64,000 bases of DNA from assembly GCF_002105155.1 (NCBI RefSeq), contig NW_019028980.1, positions 868,001-932,000 on the forward strand. The letters are read 5' to 3'. Below are positions 21,908-34,008 of this stretch, piece after piece (position 1 is the stretch's first letter; the number at the start of each line of letters is the position of its first letter). The stretch comes from Lobosporangium transversale (Eukaryota; Mortierellomycota; Mortierellomycetes; Mortierellales; Mortierellaceae). The notes beneath the pieces are model-generated. The model searched no databases, was not told the DNA's origin, and saw only the letters and a program-made list of their open reading frames with translations. The translations under genes were made by a program, and so were the position numbers.

Positions 21908-23725
21908 ATGGCTTCTACACAAACTACCACCACAGTGACGAGTCATGCTTCACCCATTTTGCCTCTTAACCATATGCATCTGCAAGAGCACCCACAGCAC
22001 GAGTCAATATCACCTATGTTTGTTGAAGATGGCAATTTTACAATGGAACCAACAGATGTTACTATCAAGACTAATATTGACCCCCACAAAGAAACCACGA
22101 CCACCATAACTATCGTCCATCTTCCGTTCCAAGTTTCTCGCCAATGTCAACCGCCTAAAGTTATCTCATGGATGAAATCCGACAAGCCAAAGCGGCCAAC
22201 ACCTGTTTCAACACATCAGTCTGGTCGCCATCGCAGCCAGAGTAGTCCTGCAAAGTTACAACATATCTTTCCATTCCTAAGTAAACGTAGACGTAAGACG
22301 GATGCTGCTATCAAGAAGGGAGATCGGGCAGTGACATTGTTTTCGATCCAAGTGACAGTTCTGGGGAAAGTAGTTGTATCTCCAACATCACCTACTACGT
22401 CCTCCTCTCCAGCAGAGTCAAAAATGGAGAATGATATAGAGCCCACAAAGACCGTGCCTGCTTGCTTAAATAAAGCCGAGACGACATCTTATGTGATCCA
22501 CAGAACATTCGAGGACTTTGAACGATTATCAGAGACAGTACTCCGTTTGGAACACAAGTTGCAAACTCATCACCATTACCATCATCTTCATTCCCATCAT
22601 CAAAAAGATGAGGTGTCTGAAAGCGAGAATGCAGGACTCATAGAGGCTGCTCCATCCTTGACAGCACTTCATGTCCATCACCCTCATCCAGGGCTCTATC
22701 AGATGTTATTGAAGCAAATTTCAAATGTGAAAGCCAATCAACGCGCATTTGATGCTTCTTCTACAACACATGGCTTTGATGAAGAGGGAGCATTCGAAAG
22801 GATCTTGGAATTGAATGAATACCTTGAAAAGGTATGGTATTGGCTCTTGCCGGAGAATACTCCCCCGCAACTCGATCTTTCGATAGAGCAACAGGAAATT
22901 ATGCAGTGGCTCAAGCCTTTACCCCAGAGCGTTCATCAAGATGGACGTCAGATGAGGGAACGATCAGAGCAAGAGAAGAAGAAGGAACAACCACAAATCC
23001 TACTACCGCAAGGATCGATGTCATCGATGCGTAAGAAAAAGAGTCAGGAGCAGGAACTAAGCAAAAAGAGAGAGGCAAAGCAATCACAGCTATCAGTAAT
23101 ATCAGACGATCTTAGACATGTAGAATCGAGTTCTGAACGGCCGTCGTCAATATCGTCAAGATCATCCCGCTCCTCGACCTCTTCATCCTCTTCCGCTTCG
23201 TCTGCTACTTCTGCGTCTATATCGCCGGCCATACTTAAGATCGATCAGGGAAGTACTCACGACCTTGATCTTCATGACTCTACGTTCACATCTTCACCCA
23301 CCGCACTCAGTCCATCTGGTTCCGAGTCTGATTCAAATAAAGGGAAAATGGCTTCTGACTATGGGTCTATTAAAGTTGCCGAGGGCGAAGAACCGAGTCT
23401 AGAGGAACACTCTGCTCCTGCTACAATGGCAAAACGAGGAAATCTTTATCAGCGGCGACGAGATAACTCTGATCCTTTGTCATCTATCAAATTAAATAGA
23501 CGTATTTCCCTCAGCAATGTTGTTCGATCACTGACGTCTCCATTGAATCACCGCCATCAATCTTCTCGTCAGCCCATGTTTGAATTAACACGGTCGTACA
23601 AGAATGGAAGGTTTTCACCGTCGGCCTCTGCATCTGAACCCACGAGTCCCACACGGAAAAGTTCATTTAAGGACGAAATCATTATTTGGAATATGGTAAC
23701 AACCAAAAATCATCCAACACATTAG
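21908..23725 (+). CDS. PX-domain-like protein with disordered Ser-rich tail
   Basis: A single open frame of 605 residues, ATG in ACTATGGC. A PX-like fold is suggested around residues 137-290: a strand-like segment VTLFSIQVTVLGKVVV, a Ser/Thr/Pro insertion, then YVIHRTFEDFERLSETVLRL (the arginine and F-x-x-L pattern of the PX phosphoinositide-binding helix). A His-rich loop and a helical segment GLYQMLLKQISNVKANQRAF, LNEYLEKVWYWLLPE follow. Residues about 340-590 are disordered, Gln/Lys-rich then Ser-rich. Such proteins usually bind phosphatidylinositol 3-phosphate on endosomes; that is an inference, and the PX call is moderate because the domain is interrupted by low-complexity inserts. No membrane span or signal peptide. 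Confidence 0.7.
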   Translation: MASTQTTTTVTSHASPILPLNHMHLQEHPQHESISPMFVEDGNFTMEPTDVTIKTNIDPHKETTTTITIVHLPFQVSRQCQPPKVISWMKSDKPKRPTPVSTHQSGRHRSQSSPAKLQHIFPFLSKRRRKTDAAIKKGDRAVTLFSIQVTVLGKVVVSPTSPTTSSSPAESKMENDIEPTKTVPACLNKAETTSYVIHRTFEDFERLSETVLRLEHKLQTHHHYHHLHSHHQKDEVSESENAGLIEAAPSLTALHVHHPHPGLYQMLLKQISNVKANQRAFDASSTTHGFDEEGAFERILELNEYLEKVWYWLLPENTPPQLDLSIEQQEIMQWLKPLPQSVHQDGRQMRERSEQEKKKEQPQILLPQGSMSSMRKKKSQEQELSKKREAKQSQLSVISDDLRHVESSSERPSSISSRSSRSSTSSSSSASSATSASISPAILKIDQGSTHDLDLHDSTFTSSPTALSPSGSESDSNKGKMASDYGSIKVAEGEEPSLEEHSAPATMAKRGNLYQRRRDNSDPLSSIKLNRRISLSNVVRSLTSPLNHRHQSSRQPMFELTRSYKNGRFSPSASASEPTSPTRKSSFKDEIIIWNMVTTKNHPTH

Positions 23726-24030
23726 AGCGACAAATACATTAAATACAATACAGAAATAAAAAATAAAAAATAGATGTCCCTGAAATTGTTAAACATTCAG
23801 TGAGTATAACATTTTGTTTATCTCGCCCATATTCCCTGTGCGCCAGACAATACAGTAAGTTTATTAATTCAAAAAAAAAAAAAAAAAAAAAAAGCATTTG
23901 GATCTTTCGTTCTCATAGACGTACAATACATAGTTTAAAGTAAAAGAATGGGGGAGAGAAGTTAAGGAACGCGATGTGCTGAATGGTGGTGCGTATATTT
24001 CTTTTTTCTAATGCCATTTTTTTTTGTCTC
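23726..24030. other. Convergent 3' region with poly(A) tract
   Basis: Short tail-to-tail spacer with a poly(A) run at 23870-23893. Nothing else seen. Confidence 0.5.
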
Positions 24031-25386
24031 CTATTCCTCATCTTCCTCCTCGTTCTCGTCCTCATCTTCACCGTTTTCATCATCCTCGTCCTCTTCTTCT
24101 TCATCTTGATCCATGCTCACTGACTTTGGCTTTTTCTGGACAGTGATTCTAGTGGTACCATCGTTAGGAAGAGAATTGAAGATAGGCAAGGCAATTGAGC
24201 TACTCGTCTTCAAATTAATAGCCTGAATATTTTTCCATTGGCGGGGAATCTTTGCAACAATATGGGGGATCGCAGTCTCGATATTGGCAGTGATCTCAGC
24301 AGGAGTTTGACTCGTCAATCCGATCCTGACAGCACTAAAGTAAGACATGGAAACGGTTTGTTTTTAGAACGACATAAATAGCCCGTCCGCCATATGTTTC
24401 CAAGATATAAAAATAAAAATAAAATAACAACATAAAAATAAAGTAAAATAAAATAAAATAAAATAAAATAAAAATAGCGCTTATGAATAAGAGGAATGAG
24501 CAATACAGAGCAAATCAAAAATGTTAAAGGTAAGTTTGCATATGGTGGGTGAAAGAAAACTTACGTGCAAGTTCCAGAGGTAAGATGCATATATGTTGAT
24601 CCAATAGCGCGCGATATTTCTTTCTTGAGATCGGTTTTGGTCATATCGACAGGAACGGGTTGTTTCTTTTTGAGGTAAAACGTTTTGCCGAGTAATTTGG
24701 GTAAGACAGCCACCACGCGAGCATCCGCCAAAAACATACCATAGGATGCACACAATTGACGCTTTGCTTCATAGGGTTTATATTTGGCACGCAATTTTGA
24801 CACTCCAATGACTTTGTTGATCGATTTGACATTCTTATCTTCCAACAATTTTTTATAATCTTTCTGAGGATCCTTGACAAACAAACAGACCTCTGCATCT
24901 GATGGAGTGATCGGGTACTTTAGAGGACTAGCCAATAGAGAAGGAAAAGATGGTTAGGAGAAGGATGCTTTGCTAGGGCTGATGATCATTTATATCCGCA
25001 ACTTGTCAATCTCCTCGAACTACATATTAATTAAGCATTAAAAAAAAAAAAATAAAAATAAAAATAAAAAAAAAATCAAATAAAAAGAATCCGACTTCCC
25101 AGGCCCAAAAAAAAAAAAAAAAAAAAAAAAAAAGACGTACATGCGCTGAGGCTTTGCTTTGTTGACATCTGAGAACTTCTTTGTAGCAATGATTAGCCAA
25201 ACAAACTGATCCTCCTCCATGAGCTGATTCTTGCTTTGTCCAACCTTTTCAATGTGTCCGAGAAGAGCCTTGACAGCCTTATCAGCCTAGAAAAAACCCA
25301 CATGTTTGTAGCAACAAAGTCAGAGATAGAGAAGAGTATTTTGATTAATAAACACTTAATAAGTGGCTGTCACTTTTTTTTTTCCT

Positions 25387-25426
<40 letters not shown>

Positions 25427-25683
25427 GGTTAAGCAAGAAGCCATAGTTGTGATGGGGACATGGGTGTTATCTTTGGATTTCTAATAAAAATACTGAATAA
25501 ATAGCTCAATAGGATATAGTTATGCCGGTTTCCACTTGTTGAATAGGTGGGAACTGTTGTGCTATTGTGTTTTTTACTAAACCCAAATAAAAAATACACT
25601 TGTACAAGGCACACTAGCTGTGCTAACTTTTTATACGGAGTCGCGAGATGCAATGCTGTTTGTACCTGCTTAATGTCCAACAT
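24031..25683 (-). CDS. utp30: Ribosomal-L1-domain ribosome biogenesis protein (Utp30/RSL1D1-like)
   Basis: Four exons in transcript order: 25683-25666, 25286-25141, 24927-24565, 24334-24031; 831 nt, 276 residues, close to yeast Utp30 (274). The first exon is only 18 nt (MLDIKQ). The ribosomal L1 fold spans most of the protein: ADKAVKALLGHIEK at the N-terminus, IPLKYPITPSDAEVCLFVKD, KYKPYEAKRQLCASYGMFLADARVV in the middle, VRIGLTSQTPAEITANIETA near the end. The tail is Asp/Glu-rich, as in nucleolar members. These proteins act in small-subunit pre-rRNA processing in the nucleolus; cellular role is inferred from the family. Human RSL1D1 and yeast Cic1 are the alternative relatives, both longer. 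Confidence 0.9.
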
Positions 25684-27739
25684 GGTGTAGTTATAGTAAG
25701 GACCGTATGGGTTCGGAGTAACTGAAGTTGATGAGGAGCAGGGCGATCAATGAAGCACTATGGGGGCCTGGCAGAAGACAACTTGCTTTAGAAGGCATTT
25801 TTTTTTCTGTTTTTGTTTTGCTTTTCTCCACCTTTTTTTTTCTTTTTTTTCCTGGGCAGTCACGGCTACCGTAAATTCACGTGATATATTCAACCAAAAA
25901 GCCCTCGACTTCGATCTCTTGATCCTGCAGCAGGGACGACTGCGAATATTTTATACCTTCAAGGCAAGGAACAAACAGATTATCAGGAACAGTCTAGCCA
26001 TAGTGGGTCTGGAATCAATGCAAAATCTACGAGCAAGGTAAGTCTCTTTGCTCATCAACGCCAGCTACCAACTTCACTTAAAGATTGCCATTCGCGTGTC
26101 ATCAGACTATCTCTTATATGCATTCTGTCATAAAAGTAAAGTTTCCTCTCTTATCTCTATTGAATGTGTTCCTATAGACTAGTAAGCTTGTTTAGAATAT
26201 TAAAATTAAACAGACTGTAACCAAGCATTATCACATCTTACTCTAGTTTAGAGCTTTAATAAGTTAGATTTTAGCAGCAACAGTATTGAGTTAATCGTCT
26301 TTCAGATTTTTTTTTGTCGCATGTGTTTGTAATGGAATGAATAAGAGCATCATTTTTGATTTCCAAGTAGGTGCCCTGGATCTTTTTATTCATAACTCCT
26401 AGCATCGAGTGCGTAAGATACTTTTGCTCGTCCTTCCCGATGATTCTAAAGTGCATGAATAGATTATGTGATACTACAGATGCCATTTTAGACTTTTAAA
26501 GTTGTGGTCTGTGCTCTTATTTCTCGAAGGGTTTATTAGCTATTCTCGAAGTAATTGGCCCATTTCGGCAGCCTGACACAGCTAACCTAGCTCGCTCTAT
26601 TGGAAGTAGTGTCAGGTTTGGACTAGCTCCACTTATTTGAAAAACTCATCCTCCGATGTCGTATTTCTGATCCTATATCCAGTCTTGATCAAATTGAGCC
26701 ACTTGATAAAGAGGCGACTGTTAGTTCGTTAGGGAAATCCGTTTTACACAGCGCTGACTGTGCAAAGTTTTTCCATATATAGTTCATCCTTGAATGCCTA
26801 AAGGCAGAGCCGTATATCATGTAGCAAATATAACAGTCCATTTGAATGTAGTGACCCTGGGAAAATAAGGGGAAAAAAAGTAAAAGTATATCTTTAGTAA
26901 GAGCTATTGAGTAGAATATGTACACTATCAGACAAGTAGCAAATGCGAACAGTACAAAACTATCTGAATGAATTTGAACGAAATGGAAAGTCATCTCAAG
27001 GCGTTTCGACACAACGATATTGATCCTTGAAACTATACGGAACGCGAATATATACTTCGAAAGCCTATCCAATCGTGTGGTTTCCACCCACAACTACTAA
27101 CATTCAAGCATAAGTGATTAAGTCGGGAAAAATTTTCTTCGAGGATCTTCACCGCTGGCAACGTCCAGGGCGTCTGCTCTTCTACCGCTGTAGTCAGCGT
27201 CAACACCCGAGAGTCGGTTAGTAAACATGCGACCAAGCTAAAAGATCTAAGGGGATTAGGGACTATCTCTCAACAAGGCTACATCCTCAAAGGCCCTTGA
27301 CATCTTTTTTATTTATTACGGTGTTTCAAATCTTCAGCTGATAAGGGAGCCATCCTAAGTGATGCCGACATTCCGGTGAACGCTAGCATGTGTACTAAGG
27401 ATCATAGTATACACCTTGTTTTGATGATTCTGTTGTCAAAGAGATGCATATTTTATGGAAAACGTCTCGAAATCCAGTCCGTCCTTTAAAGATCGACATG
27501 ATATCTACAAGATTATTCATAAGCCTGCTTCATTTTCAGACAGGACAATATCCAACAAGAAGAGTCTGGATTTAAAGAAAGATTACGTCACTAGTGTCGT
27601 AATTTTAGCGGATTTTGTCCATCCTGTTTTCGGATCCGAAGCAAAAATCGGTTTTTTCCCCTATCGGCATCAATCTCATCACGTCGAATCAATTTTCCCA
27701 TCGCTCCTCCTCTCCACTCCTCTCTCACATACTTACACC
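25684..27739. other. Divergent intergenic region, with unrecognised coding-like fragments on the minus strand
   Basis: No firm gene. Minus-strand open frames at 26271-26486, 26689-27093 and 27033-27236 have non-repetitive composition (for example ILEENFSRLNHLCLN) and could be exons of one unrecognised or degraded gene, but I could not join them convincingly. The final 300 bases are the complex I subunit's leader. Confidence 0.35.
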
Positions 27740-29138
27740 ATGCTCCGCAACGTTATTAGAGCTACTGCTGTGCCAAGGGGTAAGGCCATGTCTACTTATT
27801 AGCTCCATTCTTTCTGCATCGGGAAATACACGACTTTCACTCACTACCCGAAGGTCATGGATCTGCTCGGATCCGAAGGGAACATCAACACACAACATTA
27901 ATGCCATCAGCAAATGTAATGTTTCATCAACTGGATATTGGAATATACACGAAATCATAGTGAGCACACCCCAATTTATTGTTACAGTTTATCTTGGCTA
28001 TACATACATTTGTGCTTCAATTCGGAATACCGAACTTAGTAGTCAACCTGTCTTTTGCCTTATTTATCGCAAACGTAGTGAGAATGGTGCTATGAAAACC
28101 ATACTGACAATTTGTTATGGATTTGTTTTATCTTATCATTATTTACCTTATTAGTACAAACACGTATCGCCCTTCCTGCCTTGGCCCGCTCAATCCATAT
28201 CTCTTCTAGTACTCTTGGTAAGAATACAAACGATTACCGTGCTAATCGCGAGAAGTTCCCAGAGGATGAGGATTCGACTCGCTTCATCCCTGGACAGGGC
28301 CCTACGATCTTGGACAAGGCATCCAAGTCCCTGCTTTTGACTGAGTTAGTTCGTGGCATGTGGGTTGTTCTCGAGTCCATGTTCAGACCCCCCTATACGC
28401 TTATGTATCCCTATGAGAAGGGTGCTCTTTCACCCCGTTTCCGAGGAGAGCACGCTCTTCGACGCTATCCATCAGGTAAGCTATCTATTTACGGCAATCG
28501 TTTCTAGAGTGAGGGTGTCATGAATATAGACAGTAGGGCAAACTAGGCATGCCTGCCAACAAAAAAAAAAAAAAGGATTTTGGAAAGGGCTTGCTAGAGC
28601 ATTTTAGTCGGCAAGGATATAATAATAAGGGACATCGGAATATCAACTCAGCATAAACGGAGGTGACTTCAAGACTTTAGTTGACGACGCTGGATGGACC
28701 ATCACCAAGCAGTCCAATGACCACCAAAATTAAAACCAGCATAATGATCTGAGTAATACGAAACTAGCTAAGACAATCAGCTGACTTGAAATCTTTTCTT
28801 TCCTTTCCACGCTCTGTCTTACAGGAGAGGAGCGTTGCATTGCTTGTAAACTTTGTGAGGCTATCTGTCCCGCACAGGCCATTACTATTGAGGCAGAGCC
28901 TCGCGAGGATGGATCGCGTCGCACGACTCGCTACGATATTGACATGACCAAATGTATTTATTGCGGATTCTGTCAGGAAGCTTGTCCTGTCGATGCTATT
29001 GTTGAGGGACCCAACTATGAGTACGCTACTGAAACGCACGAGGAACTTTTGTATAACAAGGAGAAGCTATTGGCCAATGGTGATAAATGGGAGGTTGAGT
29101 TGGCACGTAACATCGAGGCTGATCATCTTTATCGCTAA
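27740..29138 (+). CDS. NDUFS8: NADH:ubiquinone oxidoreductase 23-kDa Fe-S subunit (NDUFS8/TYKY, NuoI family)
   Basis: Carries the two [4Fe-4S] clusters (N6a, N6b) of the peripheral arm of mitochondrial complex I. Exons: 27740-27779, 28155-28475, 28825-29138; 675 nt, 224 residues, normal for the family. The N-terminus [13 protein letters not shown] is basic and amphipathic, as a mitochondrial presequence. Both ferredoxin motifs are complete in exon 3: [12 protein letters not shown] and [12 protein letters not shown]. The conserved [12 protein letters not shown] and [20 protein letters not shown] precede them. Intron 1 is 375 nt. It sits head to head with the Utp30 gene, 2 kb away. Identification is certain. 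Confidence 0.97.
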
Positions 29139-29667
29139 AAAGAAAAGGAAGAAAAAAGACTACAATATAATCTTGTTGACAATTACAACACCCAAAGTAC
29201 AATCACTTTATCACACATATGCAAAACATGAACACCGTTACAATCATGATCCTAGAGAAGCGAATTTTTTATTACTGTAATAAAAAAAATAAAAAACAAA
29301 AGAAATGTTGATTTTAGGGCAGTGATATTGTAGACTGACGCGAGACACCACGGAGAAGTCACTTCAAGATAGGAATATCCAAAAAGCTTTGTTCCAAAGG
29401 CGAACCATTCAGGGTTAAACTATGAACCATAGAATGAGTAGCCGAGTTCTGCATCCATTATTCAGAGGACTTGAGGAAATACGATTTTCAGGTTTGGTCA
29501 AATGACTTCGCAGAAAAAAATTAAAAAAGAGCCACAGAAGCTAGAAAAGTCTATGACAAAATTATGTCCTTGTGATGCATAAACCTAAAATTATCAATTG
29601 CACCATTTTTGTAAAAAATATCCTTACGTTGCTATGAGGACGAACAAAGATGTTTATTCTGGAAAGC
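29139..29667. other. 3' region after the complex I subunit
   Basis: AT-rich, with several AATAAA-like and poly(A) stretches near 29270-29300. No gene seen. Confidence 0.45.
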
Positions 29668-29901
29668 TCAAAGGGACTTTATTGTTTCTTTTTTACAATT
29701 TGTTAAGTACAAGTAAGAGTGGGGAGATTTGAAAAGCGTCATAAATATCGTTACTATAACACACTCATAATAATTCTTTTTTTTTTTGTGACATTGACGT
29801 AAGCGAGCCCAGTCAGTGAGCACGCCGAGCACCAAGCTCGAAATGACAAAAGAGACAAGGAACAGTGTGGTTGTAACTGCTAGCTCTTGAAGCATTTGCA
29901 T
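29668..29901 (-). CDS. Short ORF with one membrane span, just downstream of another small ORF
   Basis: ATG at 29901 opens a 77-codon frame starting MQMLQELAV, with one hydrophobic segment (TTTLFLVSFVISSLVLGVL) followed by a basic patch (WARLRQCHKKKK). It begins 17 nt after the stop of the 75-residue ORF upstream on the same strand. It could be a second cistron, the last exon of a spliced gene, or chance. I do not recognise it. Confidence 0.35.
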   Translation of the reverse strand: MQMLQELAVTTTLFLVSFVISSLVLGVLTDWARLRQCHKKKKNYYECVIVTIFMTLFKSPHSYLYLTNCKKETIKSL

Positions 29902-29917
29902 TAAAAAAAATAGGCTT

Positions 29918-30145
29918 TTACATAGCGCGTGGACGGACTTCGGGAATGACGGGCTTGGCGATAGCAGGTGCAAGTGGGTTAGACTTGCCGATGATTGCCA
30001 TAATTTTAGCCATAGCATTCTCCTGTGCATTGGGACGGACGACAGGAACCCTGTGGCGATGGTTAGCCGTGGGGATGTTGTAGTTGTTGCGTGTGCTTCT
30101 TGGGAAGAAGGTACGGTAATAGGTCAAACGAGGCTTTTGGAACAT
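29918..30145 (-). CDS. Small basic hypothetical protein (75 aa)
   Basis: MFQKPRLTYYRTFFPRSTRN begins a basic, Arg/Tyr-rich N-terminus that resembles a mitochondrial presequence, followed by an Ala/Met helix (AQENAMAKIMAIIGKS) and a Pro/Ile-rich end. The frame is clean and free of homopolymer translation, and the ATG is preceded by about 130 bp of plausible leader, so a real small gene is likely. No family recognised. It is divergent from the EST1-like gene 660 bp away. Confidence 0.5.
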   Translation of the reverse strand: MFQKPRLTYYRTFFPRSTRNNYNIPTANHRHRVPVVRPNAQENAMAKIMAIIGKSNPLAPAIAKPVIPEVRPRAM

Positions 30146-30807
30146 GATGGTCTTGTTTTATGTGTATGTGATGGCGGTTTTCTGATGTGGTAATGCTTGT
30201 GGTAAAGAGTTGTGGTTGCGAAGTTGAGAGAAAAGTTCGTTTTGTGAAGAATTAAAATTAGAAGAATTGTCAAAGTGGGGTTTTTATATCGAATAAATCA
30301 CGTTACCTTGGACCGCAGCACATGCAAGGCTCTCAAAAAAAAAAAAAAAAATCAGTCAAAAAATAAACAAAACAACTCTGTTGTAGCTAGCGATCATCGC
30401 TCGTCCCATTTTCTTCCTTGCTACTCTCCTCCTGTTCTTTACCCTCTCTTGCTCTCGCCATCAGCACGAGAGAGAGAGAGACAGGTTCGGTGCAAAAAGC
30501 CTCAGAGGATCCAAGAAAGAGGCATCTCTACTTTCTTCTTTTTTACACTTTTCCCCTACTACACACCCTTCTGGCAACTTTTCTTGCTTCACTCTTCCTC
30601 TTCTCATACATTCTCTAATCATCCATACGCCCACTCCATCGCAAACACACAAACACACTGTCAGCAGCCAGTAAGGCTTTCTCTCTTATTTCATTTCATC
30701 ATTAAGAAGGCGCTGAAATTACCTTCATAACATACAAATTATTGACACAGAAATCCCAAATAGAAGACAGGAAAGACAGTGCATTTGCATTCAGGAACGA
30801 CGCCAAG
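30146..30807. other. Divergent promoter region
   Basis: Holds a GA microsatellite (GAGAGAGAGAGA, 30468-30481), a poly(A) run at about 30334-30350 and a long pyrimidine-rich leader (30400-30620) before the EST1-like gene. No gene seen. Confidence 0.45.
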
Positions 30808-33800
30808 ATGACGGAAGATCCTCAAACTATCTGGCTTGAATGTTACAAGTATGTTTACGCTCGGACGCCTTGGGAATGAATTAATCCAGGTGGTTGTATC
30901 TTATGAATTTGCTCATGTTACGATCACTGATCGTCTTTCTGAATATAACTTGTCTCTAGGTCAACGCAGGAGCAGGAACGAAACTTGAAGGAGCTGCTGC
31001 ACCAGAAGGGTGCCACCGGGGTCACCCTTGCTAGGGATAGGTAAAGATCTCACTTCTCTATACTGTCATTGTTATCTCATCCAGCTTCCAATTTATGCCG
31101 ATGGTGGGAGAGGACGCAGAAATGAATGCCCACCTGTACTCATTTACAATGTAAATCGGTTTATTTGATGATATCTTTTAGATTGCGTGAAGAATATGAG
31201 CGACTGATCCTGAGCAACGTTGTTCTGGCGCAATCCAAAGAAATTGAGTCTGCATTGTGGAAAAATGTCTTTTACATTGTGATCGATGGTTATCGACGTA
31301 AGCTTGCCACCCTTGGACGCCCTGAAATCAATAGCAATGAACAGCAGGGAAGTAAGGTGGATAATCGCAGGAACAGAGATAGCGGGAGATCACGTCCACA
31401 TGGAACCAAGGGCAATAAGACACCTGTACCTTCTATTGAATACAGAAAGGTTTCGACGAAGTTCAGAGCCTTCCTTCAGGAGGCAACAGGATTCTACCAT
31501 CGGCTTATTCAGAATTTGGCATCTTGCTACGATCTGAACGAATCTGGTTCAAGTACCCAGTCATTCCCAATTAGTGGTAAGTACACAACTATACAGAAGT
31601 AGTTGACGTGGGAGACATTTGGGTCTCAAACTTATTTTGTTCGTTTTTCTTTTTGAATCTAAAATAGATAAGCGTCCTTTGTTGGAAGTCACGGATACAG
31701 CCCGTCAGTGTGCTATTAGTAGCTGCCACAAATGTTATATTTTTTTGGGCGATCTTGGTAAGTACCAGAAATTGCTTAGAAATATATAAAAAAGCGATAT
31801 TCCTTGTTTCTAGGCTGTCTCCGCAGCCGTACTCATTGGACTTATTGGACTTTTCCTTTTTTACTCATTTTAGCTCGATATCGACAAACGTATAGCGAGT
31901 CTCCTAAGAAGAACTGGTCTGCTGCTCGTGATTACTACAATGAAGCTAGAAATATGCTTCCTTCCAGTGGTAATCCATACAATCAACTAGCTGTCATTGC
32001 TACTTTTGCGCCAAATAATTTCCTGGCGCTCTATTTTTACTACCGCAGTCTGGCTGTTCGTCTTCCTTTCAACACTGCTCGCAACAACATCAAAGTGCTG
32101 ATCCAGAAGATGACAATGGATCCTGATAACGGCAGGAAGTTTGTCAGAGAGGAGAAGCCCAATGACCGCCAGGCAGCTAATACCAAGGATTCGAGCCAGC
32201 TGGACGATTTTCTTTCAAAGTTTATTCTTTTGCATGGAGCCTTGTTCATGAATTCCTTAGATAAATTCGACAGTGGACTAATGGGCGACACTCTTGAGCA
32301 ATTAATCCTCGATCGACACATCGACCCTGACCTAATGCTCAAGATTCAAATCATTAATATGTCGAGCCTATACACTAAGTGCTATATTCCTGATGAGAGT
32401 CAAACAGCGACCCCTCAGCAGCAGATTGAGTCTGAGAGACAGGCACTTGAGCTCATTCTTGGAATGTTTGCGACAATCCTTCGATACTCGGTTAAGGAAT
32501 TAGGGCATCATAGGAACGGTGATCAAAAGAACATTGGACGTCCAGCCGATTTTTTGCCATCAAATGTCCATCGCTCTATGCCTACACTGAGGCTCACTCT
32601 CAAGTGGATGCAAGTCAACATTCATCATGTCAAGCGTTTATCGGATGGTAATTCGGACGAGAATAAGAGGCGTTTTCAACTTGACATCATCTTGAATCAT
32701 TTGGCAAGATTTTTGACTCTGCTCGGTCAAGTCCATCCTTATACCGAGGACACTATTTTCTGTCGAGATGTGCTCAAAGAGGATGCAGAACTTCAAGGAT
32801 TCGCAGCCCTCAAGAGAGCAATCGACGAACGACCTCTTTCGATCATTCCTCCAAGCAGAATAAGTCCCAAAGCGGAGATGCAGATACGCATCGCCGATAT
32901 GTTTCAGGATGCTCTTTCGCTTTCCAAAATTGATTGGCTTGGTTTTTATGCCAGACTTACTGAAATGGAGGGCGGAAAGCAAGGCCTACGTTTCTCATCT
33001 GAGTGTGAAGAGGATGTCGACTCGTCTGTGAGCGCAATGTACTTGGCACAGGAGGAGGGATCGTTGAAGTCAGTATCACAGTCGCAATCGCTTGAGGAGC
33101 AAGATGATGGTGATGTCACAGACTATGAGCGTAACGCAGAGGATGAGGATCTGAATCCTTTTCATGTTAGTAAAGTAAAGCGCAATGATCATATTTCAAC
33201 TCCTCCTGTATCAACTAACGTAGTCAAGCAAGATATCCATCGTGACCAATATGCTAGTCAGAGACAAACCGTCGCCGCTTTGCTCTCTGATGACGACAAT
33301 GATCTTTCATTAATTGTTGGCAATGACGACGATGATGACGACGATGATGACGACGAAGAAGAAGAGGTTGTACTGTTCAAAGGTCGTAGTAACGCTGCAA
33401 TTGGGAAACCAACGCCCAGACCAGCACATTTGAAGACTGCAACTGGTGTCATTGGTGCGGGACGACGGGGGTCAATTTCCCCTACGCGATCAAATCAGTC
33501 TTCGCCTGGTATGGATGTGAATGGGCCATCCAAGTTCTCCTCAGTCCGCCCGTCACCTACTATCGATAGTCCGTTTGGCGGATTTGAATTTGACATGGCT
33601 GATGACTGGCGACACTCTATTAGCTCACTCCGTTCATCTCCCACCAGCAATATGAGTAGCAGTACTTGGGGTGGTCTATCAATCAATTCATTGGGCAATG
33701 GCATGATCTCTCCTACTGTTTATGAACCCAAAGACGCGAATATTATTACAGGCTTCACCTCCATTCCCTCGAGAGGGCCTCCTGGTGTTGCGTCGTTCCC

Positions 33801-34008
33801 GACATGTCCGCCCTCAATCAACCCATCTGGCTTTTTTGATGAGGAATCGTTCTACCAACATCAGCAGCAGTACTTCAGACCAGGACCATATGCTCGACCA
33901 AGAAATCAATATCAGACCCATGCTTTACCCCAACATCAGCAGGATAGATCGTTTATCCGCGGAGAACACGGCACCACTCAAAACATGAGGGGCAGCGACT
34001 GGCGATGA
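30808..34008 (+). CDS. EST1: EST1/SMG7-like protein (telomerase-associated / nonsense-mediated decay)
   Basis: Exons: 30808-30848, 30960-31040, 31182-31576, 31668-31757, 31874-34008; 2742 nt, 913 residues. The N-terminal part (residues 1-200) has the EST1 14-3-3-like TPR region with LREEYERLILSN and FYHRLIQNLA, then CHKCYIFLGDLARYRQTY, the most conserved EST1/SMG5-7 block. It is followed by the EST1 DNA/RNA-binding region (YYNEARNMLPSSGNPYNQLA, FLALYFYYRSLAV). The C-terminal third is acidic (an Asp/Glu run near residue 670) and Ser/Pro/Gln-rich, disordered, with no PIN domain, which favours SMG7/Est1 over SMG6 or SMG5. The family acts in telomerase recruitment or NMD; which applies here cannot be told from sequence. 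Confidence 0.9.

Noticed and set aside
27455-28154. Open frames of 115 and 179 codons around the start of the complex I subunit
   Set aside because: They run through its leader and first intron; the conserved protein requires the 27740 start and the 28155 acceptor.
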